6,542 bases of DNA from Pseudomonadota bacterium (GTDB lineage: Bacteria > Desulfobacterota > Desulfovibrionia > Desulfovibrionales > Desulfovibrionaceae), in contig JAEXTU010000352.1 of assembly GCA_023453335.1 (NCBI GenBank), positions 1 to 6,542 of the forward strand, read 5' to 3'. The first letter of the stretch is position 1; each line of letters begins with the position of its first letter. The notes under the pieces were generated by a model that did no database searches, had not been told where the DNA came from, and saw only the letters and a list, made by a program, of their open reading frames with translations. Shown piece after piece: positions 1-5,189 of the stretch. The position numbers were made by a program, and so were the translations under genes.

Positions 1-712
1 CCCCGTAGGTGCGGTGCAGGTAGGTCATCTCGTCGATGACCTTGTCCGCGCTCTTGGGCCGCCAGCGGCCGAAATTGAAGCGCTTGTTGTAGCAAAACCC
101 GCAGCGGAAGGGGCAGCCCCGAGAGGACTGGTAGTCGAAGGTGTCCCGGATGTTGAAGTAGCGGTCCACGTCCACCAGCTCGTAGGCGGGCAGGCCCACC
201 TGGTCCATGTCCGCGGGGTGGCGGTTGGGCGTGGAGCGGATGGAGCCGTCCCCGGCCCGCCAGGTGATGCCCTCCACCTGGGCCAGGACGTCGTCGCCGC
301 GGCCGCTGCTGCGCAGGGCCTCCACCAACTGCGGGAAGGTGACGTCGCCCTCGTGGCGGACCACGATGTCGGCGTGGCCGCTCTCCACGGTCTGCTCCGG
401 GAAAAAGGTGGGGTGGATGCCGCCCCAGACCAGGGGCATGTCCGGGAAGCGCGCGCGGATGGCCCGGGCCGCGGTGATGCCGTGCAGGATCTGCACCCCG
501 GTCATGGAGCTGATGCCCGCGCACACGCTGCCGGCCATGTCCTCCACGGCCAGGGGGGTGACCCGCATGTCCACCACCTTGACCTCGTAGCCCATGTCCA
601 ACAGGGGCCGGGCCAGGTACAGGATGGACAGGGGTAGGCGCAGCGAGGCGGTACGGCTGACGATGTTCCCCGAGGCCGGCGCGCCGGGGTAGATGAGGGT
701 GACCTTCTTCAT
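1..712 (-). CDS. Radical SAM protein with N-terminal B12-binding-like domain (3' truncated by window edge)
   Basis: The first 237 residues are visible and the frame is open at the left edge. The N-terminal Rossmann-like part starts MKKVTLIYPG and runs through RLPLSILYLARPLLDMGYEVKVVDMR (25-50), CAGISSMTG (64-72), LVWGGIHPTFFPEQTVES (94-111) and DIVVRHEGDVTFPQLVEAL (115-133). This layout is typical of B12-binding-domain radical SAM proteins (the BchE/HpnR-like class). After a PAYELVDVDRYF linker comes SSRGCPFRCGFCYN, in which C200, C204 and C207 form the CxxxCxxC motif for the [4Fe-4S] cluster that cleaves SAM. The usual DxHxxG cobalamin-ligand motif is missing: the matching place reads VVDMRVTPL. 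Known relatives methylate unactivated carbons or rearrange and cyclise substrates; the reaction here is unknown. The chosen ATG overlaps the upstream stop (ATGA) and has GGAG 8 nt before it. An in-frame ATG at 730 with a strong AGGAGG is an alternative that would add six residues. Confidence 0.93.
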   Translation of the reverse strand, partial: MKKVTLIYPGAPASGNIVSRTASLRLPLSILYLARPLLDMGYEVKVVDMRVTPLAVEDMAGSVCAGISSMTGVQILHGITAARAIRARFPDMPLVWGGIHPTFFPEQTVESGHADIVVRHEGDVTFPQLVEALRSSGRGDDVLAQVEGITWRAGDGSIRSTPNRHPADMDQVGLPAYELVDVDRYFNIRDTFDYQSSRGCPFRCGFCYNKRFNFGRWRPKSADKVIDEMTYLHRTYG

Positions 713-1647
713 TCGGGCGTCTCCGGGCATTTGCCCTCCTCTCCGGCCGGGGCCAGGCAGCCCACCAGCCGGTTGCGGAAGAGCAGGATGGCGAAGCAGA
801 CCAGGACCAGGCTGATCCGCACCACCGTGAAGTTGTAGACCACCGCCTCCGGGGGCACGCCCAAGGGCCTGAGCAGGAAAATGGCCCCCATGTCCTGCAC
901 CCCGATGCCGTTGATGGACACCGGCAGGTACACGATCATGGAGATGATGGGCAGGAGCACCACCAGGTCCATCAGTTCCACGTGGACGTGGTGGGTGGTG
1001 AACAGGACGTACCAGATGACCGCGGTCGCCACCAGGTTGACCAGCGCCAGCAGGAAGTTCAGGGCGATGAACCGGTTGGCCGTCCGGTACTTCTCGACGA
1101 TGTAGCGGACCTTCTCCAGCACGTAACCACGCAGCCCGCCGTGCAGGACCACCACGGCCACCGCCAGGGTCGCGACGCCGATGGCCGCGCCGGTCCTGGC
1201 CCCCAGGCTCAGCTCCAGCCCGTAGGCGGCGAAGAACCGGTACAGACCCAGGGAGCCCAGACCCAGGGTGACCAGGAGCATCACCGCCTTGTCCGCGAAG
1301 AACACGAAGGCCGAGGCCTTGAGGCTCACCCCCTCCCGGCGCAGGAGCAGGCTCAGGGAGACCGGCGCGCCGAGTTGGCCCGGGGTGAAGTAGCTCACCG
1401 CGGTGGACACCAGCTCGTAGGCCAGGAGCTTGCCGTAGGCCACTGCCACCAGCGGCCGCAGCAGGAAATAGAGCCGGACCGCGCTGATGACGATGGTGGT
1501 CGTGGCGAAGGCCATGACCATCCCCACCTCCCACACCGAGCCCTCGACGAAGTACCGCCCCACCTCGGCCCAGCCCACGTGCCAGGTCACGTAGTAGAGG
1601 AAGAAGGCGATGACCGCCGCGTTGAGCAGGAGGTTCAGCCGCTTCAT
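709..1647 (-). CDS. Polytopic membrane protein, UPF0104/AglD family (LPG synthase TM region-like)
   Basis: This complete 312-residue protein is mostly hydrophobic. Likely membrane segments lie near residues 6-22, 41-62, 112-137, 153-169, 195-217, 225-243 and 272-292, with shorter hydrophobic or re-entrant stretches near 74-88 and 251-262. Two family blocks are visible: YFTPGQLGAPVSLSLLLRREG (86-106), corresponding to the conserved 'tPGr.GE..R...l' region, and YLPVSINGIGVQDMG (240-254), corresponding to 'lPiSigGlGvrEg'. This matches the LPG_synthase_TM family (flippase-like part of MprF, YbhN, archaeal AglD). It lacks the soluble aminoacyltransferase domain of MprF, so it is not a lysyl-phosphatidylglycerol synthase. 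The conserved Glu positions in both blocks are altered here (Gly-Ala and Gln-Asp). By context it may move or modify a lipid-linked product of the operon; this is inference. GGAG lies 5 nt before the ATG, and both ends form ATGA overlaps with their neighbours. Confidence 0.9.
   Translation of the reverse strand: MKRLNLLLNAAVIAFFLYYVTWHVGWAEVGRYFVEGSVWEVGMVMAFATTTIVISAVRLYFLLRPLVAVAYGKLLAYELVSTAVSYFTPGQLGAPVSLSLLLRREGVSLKASAFVFFADKAVMLLVTLGLGSLGLYRFFAAYGLELSLGARTGAAIGVATLAVAVVVLHGGLRGYVLEKVRYIVEKYRTANRFIALNFLLALVNLVATAVIWYVLFTTHHVHVELMDLVVLLPIISMIVYLPVSINGIGVQDMGAIFLLRPLGVPPEAVVYNFTVVRISLVLVCFAILLFRNRLVGCLAPAGEEGKCPETPE
721..740 (-). promoter_or_regulatory. Two Shine-Dalgarno sites giving alternative starts of the radical SAM gene
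   Basis: Reading on the minus strand, AGGAGG (740-735) lies 4 nt before an ATG at 730-728, and GGAG (724-721) lies 8 nt before the ATG at 712-710. Both ATGs are in the same frame. The later one gives the conventional N-terminus MKKVTLIYPG and the ATGA overlap seen elsewhere in this operon. The earlier one adds MPGDAR and increases the overlap with the membrane-protein gene to 22 bases. I prefer the later start because the extra residues do not resemble the family, but the earlier ribosome binding site is the stronger match. Confidence 0.6.
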
Positions 1648-2924
1648 GCCGGCTCCGGGGCCTGCTGCCCGGCGGCGCGGTCCAGGGCGTGCAGGAGCAG
1701 GGAGAGCCCCTTGACCATCCAGGCGTCGCCCCAGGCCATGGCCCAGGTCTTGTCCACCAGGCCGGTCTCGTACCGGCGGTAGTACATCCGGGGCCGCGCC
1801 GGGTCCATCATCTCCCGGGTTGTCCAGTCCGCGGTGCGCTGGGCCATGGCCAGGGCGCGAGGGTCGGATTCCGCCAGCTCCGCCAGGGTGATGAGCGCCT
1901 GGCAGCAGGCGTGGCTGTCCACCGGGAACCGGTCGGTCTCGGTGTACCAGGGCCGGCCGTCGGGCTCGAAGAAGCGGGCGAGGAAGAAGTCCACGCCCCT
2001 GCGGAAGGCCTCTTCGTAAGGGAAGGCGTCCAGGTCGCGGCGCATGAGGCTGAAGTACTCCAGGATGTCGCCGGTGTGGTAAACGTCCACCGCGTTGATG
2101 TCCCCGTCCTGGGGCGCGGCGTAGTGCCAGGCCCCGTCCGGCCGCTGGTGCCGGACCGTGAACTCGGTGATGCGCAGGGCGAAGTCCCGGTAGCCCGCCT
2201 CCCCGGTGAGCCGCGCCACCCGGCAGAGCAGCGCCGCGCAGTGCAGGTTCACGTTGAGGATGTGGGTGCGGTCGTAGGGAGTGTAACTCAGGGCCCAGGC
2301 CTCTGGGTCGCTCCGGTCGACGTGCAGGTGCTCCTGGAAGAAGTCGCAGCAGCTGCGGGCCACGTCCAGGTAGGCCGGATCGCCCGCGGCCTCAAACAGG
2401 TCCGTGAAGCCCAGGCCGATGACCGCGGTCATGGTGGACTGGGGCCCGAAGGCCGGGATGATGTTCCCCGGCCCGCTGGGCCAGACCCAGGGCAGGCCCC
2501 AGCAGTACTTGCCAAAGCCGTGCTGGTCCGCGTGCTCCATGAGCCAGGCGGCGCAGGCCCGGGCCTTGTCCAGCCAGTCCCCCTCGGCCCGGTCCCGGGC
2601 CAGGCGGGCGTAGGCCTGAAGCAGGAGCCCCCGGGTCTTGGGGTGGGCCACCTTGGGGATACCGCACAGGCGGCGGTAGGCCATGGTGCCGGCGGTTGTC
2701 TGGTAGAGCGGGGCCAACAGGCGGCGCACCAGGCGGTCCCGGGCCGACGGCTGCTTCTCGGTGATGCTGTTCAGGGGGTTGGACCGCCGGGAGCGGAGCC
2801 AGACCACCAGCGGGCTGCCCAGGATGTCGTAGGGGTCATGCGAGGCGAAGCCCCGGGCCTCCATCTCGGCGTCCATGCGCCGGAGCAGGTCCATCCAGCG
2901 GGTGCGGGGGTCGGGGGCGGGCAT
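1644..2924 (-). CDS. Hypothetical protein, probable alpha/alpha-toroid (six-hairpin glycosidase or epimerase-like) fold
   Basis: I do not recognise a named family with certainty. The protein is 426 residues, with no signal peptide or membrane helix, so it is predicted to be cytoplasmic. Repeating pairs of amphipathic helices are visible: 96-110, 115-133, 162-181, 183-200, 224-240, 242-260, 282-296, 302-318, 336-352, 355-373 and 396-415. The loops between them are rich in Trp, Tyr, His, Asp and Gly, for example YCWGLPWVWPSGPGN (140-154), PDGAWHYAAPQDGD (262-275), DVYHTGDILEY (280-290), EPDGRPWYTETDRFPVDSHAC (320-340) and DKTWAMAWGDAWM (391-403). This is the pattern of alpha/alpha barrels such as six-hairpin glycosidases, N-acylglucosamine 2-epimerase and glucuronyl C5-epimerase. 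A carbohydrate-active role (epimerase, lyase or hydrolase) on an operon intermediate is an inference. It starts 22 bp after the methyltransferase stop, with AAAGGA 6 nt before the ATG, and its stop overlaps the next start (ATGA). Confidence 0.9.
   Translation of the reverse strand: MPAPDPRTRWMDLLRRMDAEMEARGFASHDPYDILGSPLVVWLRSRRSNPLNSITEKQPSARDRLVRRLLAPLYQTTAGTMAYRRLCGIPKVAHPKTRGLLLQAYARLARDRAEGDWLDKARACAAWLMEHADQHGFGKYCWGLPWVWPSGPGNIIPAFGPQSTMTAVIGLGFTDLFEAAGDPAYLDVARSCCDFFQEHLHVDRSDPEAWALSYTPYDRTHILNVNLHCAALLCRVARLTGEAGYRDFALRITEFTVRHQRPDGAWHYAAPQDGDINAVDVYHTGDILEYFSLMRRDLDAFPYEEAFRRGVDFFLARFFEPDGRPWYTETDRFPVDSHACCQALITLAELAESDPRALAMAQRTADWTTREMMDPARPRMYYRRYETGLVDKTWAMAWGDAWMVKGLSLLLHALDRAAGQQAPEPA
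1653..1656 (-). promoter_or_regulatory. Ribosome binding site of the UPF0104-type membrane protein gene
   Basis: On the minus strand GGAG lies 5 nt before the ATG at 1647, inside the last codons of the toroid gene. It supports the start that forms the ATGA overlap. Confidence 0.55.
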
Positions 2925-2946
2925 TGCCGGTCCTTTCCGTTCCGGC
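2925..2946 (-). promoter_or_regulatory. Only intergenic gap of the operon, with ribosome binding site of the toroid gene
   Basis: This 22-base gap is the only non-coding stretch in the window. It contains AAAGGA (2936-2931 on the minus strand) placed 6 nt before the ATG at 2924, which supports that start. It is too short for a separate promoter or a terminator hairpin, so the toroid gene is most likely co-transcribed with the methyltransferase gene upstream. Confidence 0.75.
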
Positions 2947-3969
2947 TCAGCGGCCGGGCTTACGGCCCTTGATGACCAGGTCCCAGCCGGTCAGCGCGGA
3001 CAGCGCGTCGTAGGCCCGGCGGCCCAAGACCCGGATGACCAGGCCGCGCAGCACTGGCGAGAGGTTGTAGAGGCGCATGCTCTCGATCTCGAACCGGCCG
3101 AACAGGCGCCGGCTCTCCCGCTTGCCGAAGGTATGGGCGTAGGGCGCGTGGAGGATGGCCGAATAGCCGGTGTTCAAAAAATTCCGGTAATGGCCGATGG
3201 CCGGCCGGTAAGGAATGAGCTTGCAGACCCGCCAGAAGGCGTCCTTGCGTCCGGTGAGCAACGCCAGCGTGCGGTCCACGCCCCGCGCGAACTTCTCGAT
3301 GAGGTTGGTCAGGGAGTACGTGTAGTAGTACATGATGCAGAACCGGCCCCCCGGCTTCAGCACCTCGTGGATGCGCGGGATGATGGCCGGGGTGTTCTCG
3401 GAATGGTGGATCACCCCGTAGGAGTACACGAAGTCCACGCTGCCCGGCTTCAGGGGCAGGAACTCGGCGTCGGCGTTGAGCAGGTCCACCCTGTGGTCGA
3501 AGAGCCCGAAGTGCTCCAGCCGGCGGCGGGCTATCCGGATGCTCTCGGTGGAGATGTCCAGGCCGATGTAGTGCCCCACGCCCTGGCCCAGCATCTCCCG
3601 CATGTCGATGCCCTGGGAGCAGCCGATCTCCAGGACCGTCTGCCCGGCGTGCGCCGCGAACTCGCCCACTTCCGGTATCCAGGGGTGGGTGGCGTAGCGG
3701 TACTCGCGCAGCTCTTCAAACTGTTTCTTATCGTTTTCCCAGGCGCCCATGCAGGGGTGGCAATTCCAGAACTCCACGATGTCCTGCTTGGTCCTGGTCT
3801 TCGAGGCCAGGCTGATCACGATGCCGTCGCGGATGGTGAACACCCCGCCGTGCTCGGCGCAGACCAGTTCGCCGGAATCCCAATGCGCCCCGTTGCGGAC
3901 CGGGTTCTCCAGCCGGACCTCGTTGCGGCAGATGGGGCAGCAGAGCAGGGCCAGAAGCGTATCGGTCAT
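2947..3969 (-). CDS. Class I SAM-dependent methyltransferase with N-terminal Trm112-like zinc ribbon
   Basis: This complete 340-residue protein has two parts. Residues 1-52 look like a Trm112-type zinc ribbon: CPIC at 11-14, then C37-A-E-H40, followed by GGVFTIRDGIVISL, which matches the usual 'Y.I.DGIPvml' ending. The second knuckle is C-x2-H rather than the more common C-x2-C. After a linker containing FWNCHPC (67-73), the Rossmann methyltransferase core carries motif I VLEIGCSQG (112-120), the acidic residue D138 in YIGLDIS, NADAEFLPL (165-173), DFVYSYGVIHHSE (179-191) and the post-core LKPGGRF (204-210). The core matches Methyltransf_11/25-type enzymes. The tail from about 215 to 340 is rich in Tyr, Arg and Leu and may form a substrate lid. 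The start is the ATG of an ATGA overlap with the glycosyltransferase, with GAGG 7 nt upstream. By context it likely O-, N- or C-methylates a sugar or lipid intermediate; the acceptor is unknown. Confidence 0.93.
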   Translation of the reverse strand: MTDTLLALLCCPICRNEVRLENPVRNGAHWDSGELVCAEHGGVFTIRDGIVISLASKTRTKQDIVEFWNCHPCMGAWENDKKQFEELREYRYATHPWIPEVGEFAAHAGQTVLEIGCSQGIDMREMLGQGVGHYIGLDISTESIRIARRRLEHFGLFDHRVDLLNADAEFLPLKPGSVDFVYSYGVIHHSENTPAIIPRIHEVLKPGGRFCIMYYYTYSLTNLIEKFARGVDRTLALLTGRKDAFWRVCKLIPYRPAIGHYRNFLNTGYSAILHAPYAHTFGKRESRRLFGRFEIESMRLYNLSPVLRGLVIRVLGRRAYDALSALTGWDLVIKGRKPGR

Positions 3970-5189
3970 GCAAGCGCCTCGTGCGGGCGGTCCGGGACCA
4001 GAGCCGGATCGATCCCCTTAAAGAATTCCAGATACTGCAGGAGCATGGCCTGCGGCGAGAAGTTTTCCCGGGCGAACTCCTGTCCCCGCGTTGCCAGTTC
4101 CGCGGCCCGGGCCGGATCGTCCAGGAGAGAAAGCACCGCGTCCGCGATCTGCCCCGGGTCCTTCTCCGCAACCAGGACGCCCCGCTCCTTGCTCACGATG
4201 TCCACGATGCCCCCCACCCGGGAGGCCACCACCGGCAGCCCGGCGCACATGGCCTCCAGGACCACGGCCCCGAAGCCCTCGGTGCGTCCCAGGCTGTCCA
4301 CGATGGAGGGAATCAGGAACAGGTCCCCGGACCACATGGCCCGGGGCACGTCGTCGTGCCGCACCTGGCCGTGGAAGTTCACGGCGTGCCCCACCCCCAG
4401 TTCCCCGGCCAGGCTGCGCAGGCCTGGCAACAGCGGCCCGTCGCCGTAAACTTCGAGTATGGCCGGACGGCGGGCAAGAATCAAGGGCATGGCCCGCACG
4501 GCGTACTCGATGCCCTTGAACTCCACACAGCGGCCTACCAGGACTATCCGGGGCACTCCGTCGGCCTGGGAGGGGCGCGGGTGGCCCGCAGGGCGGTGGA
4601 ACTGCTCCGGGTCGATGCCCGAGCCGATGACCGTGGACCGGGGATGGGCGAAGACCTCGCCGGTGGCCCGCTGGTTGTCCCGGGAGTTGAACACCACCCC
4701 GTCGCAGCGGCGCAGGGCCGCGCCGTACACCCGCCGCCACAGCGGGGTGTCCGGATAGGTCCGGGAATTGATGAACAGGCGCTTGCCCTGGAGCAGCCTA
4801 GCCGGGAGCACGGTGAGCGCGGTGGGCACCCACTGCACCAGGAAGAAGGCGCAGCCCCGGCCGTGGCGCAGGGCCGCCAGGGCGAAGCCCAGCAGGAAGA
4901 ACGGGAGCATGAACTTGGCGGCGGGGCTGCGCCGGATGTCGTCCAGGATGCCCCCCTCGCTGCCCAGGACCTCCAGGCGCTCGGGCCAGGCATAGCGGAA
5001 CCGCCGCACCTCGATACCGTCCATGACCTCCCGGGTCCTGGTCCCCGGGTAGTGGGGCGTCACCACCCGCCCCGCATAGCCGGCCTGGAGCAGGAGCCGG
5101 CCCAGGTTCCAGACCATGGGGTGGGTGAAGTCCCCGGGCCAGCGCGGAAAGCCGGGGGAGACGATGCATATGCGGACGGCGCTGCTCAT
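3966..5189 (-). CDS. GT4-type glycosyltransferase (GT-B fold)
   Basis: This is a complete 407-residue protein, a normal length for glycosyltransferase family 4. Family members transfer a sugar from a nucleotide-sugar donor, with retention, to a lipid-linked or glycan acceptor at the cytoplasmic face of the membrane. The N-terminal Rossmann half begins RICIVSPGFPRWPGDFTHP. The donor-binding C-terminal half begins near residue 214 with IVLVGRCVEFKG (R220 and K225 are the expected diphosphate contacts). It continues through LEVYGDGPLLPGL (245-257) and NFHGQV, to the EGFGAVVLE motif (E304 and E312, the E-x7-E signature), then AGLPVVASRVGGIVDIV. A hydrophobic stretch near 93-107 may be a membrane-contact helix. 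The start is the ATG of an ATGA overlap with the upstream amidotransferase; no well-placed Shine-Dalgarno precedes it, so translation probably depends on coupling. The frame is open further upstream, but that part is a shadow of the amidotransferase. Donor and acceptor cannot be read from the sequence. Confidence 0.95.
   Translation of the reverse strand: MSSAVRICIVSPGFPRWPGDFTHPMVWNLGRLLLQAGYAGRVVTPHYPGTRTREVMDGIEVRRFRYAWPERLEVLGSEGGILDDIRRSPAAKFMLPFFLLGFALAALRHGRGCAFFLVQWVPTALTVLPARLLQGKRLFINSRTYPDTPLWRRVYGAALRRCDGVVFNSRDNQRATGEVFAHPRSTVIGSGIDPEQFHRPAGHPRPSQADGVPRIVLVGRCVEFKGIEYAVRAMPLILARRPAILEVYGDGPLLPGLRSLAGELGVGHAVNFHGQVRHDDVPRAMWSGDLFLIPSIVDSLGRTEGFGAVVLEAMCAGLPVVASRVGGIVDIVSKERGVLVAEKDPGQIADAVLSLLDDPARAAELATRGQEFARENFSPQAMLLQYLEFFKGIDPALVPDRPHEALA
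3977..3980 (-). promoter_or_regulatory. Ribosome binding site of the methyltransferase gene
   Basis: On the minus strand GAGG lies 7 nt before the ATG at 3969, inside the end of the glycosyltransferase gene. Together with the ATGA overlap it supports this start, which also leaves the zinc ribbon intact. Confidence 0.6.

Noticed and set aside
14..637. Plus-strand open frame at the left edge
   Set aside because: It is antisense to the radical SAM gene, whose CxxxCxxC and B12-domain motifs are unmistakable. The plus frame is a Val/His/Gly-rich shadow.
709..1647. MprF (lysyl-phosphatidylglycerol synthase) as the name for the membrane protein
   Set aside because: It has only the flippase-like membrane part at 312 residues and ends soon after the last membrane segment, without the soluble aminoacyltransferase domain.
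1689..2972. Plus-strand open frame (427 codons) antisense to the toroid gene
   Set aside because: It is rich in Gly, Val, Pro, Arg and Gln without domain signatures. The opposite strand has an alternating helix pattern, a ribosome binding site and ATGA coupling.
2875..4449. Long plus-strand open frame (524 codons) antisense to the methyltransferase and glycosyltransferase
   Set aside because: Its composition is that of antisense high-GC shadow frames, with no recognisable domain. The minus-strand genes beneath it have clear motifs and coupled starts.
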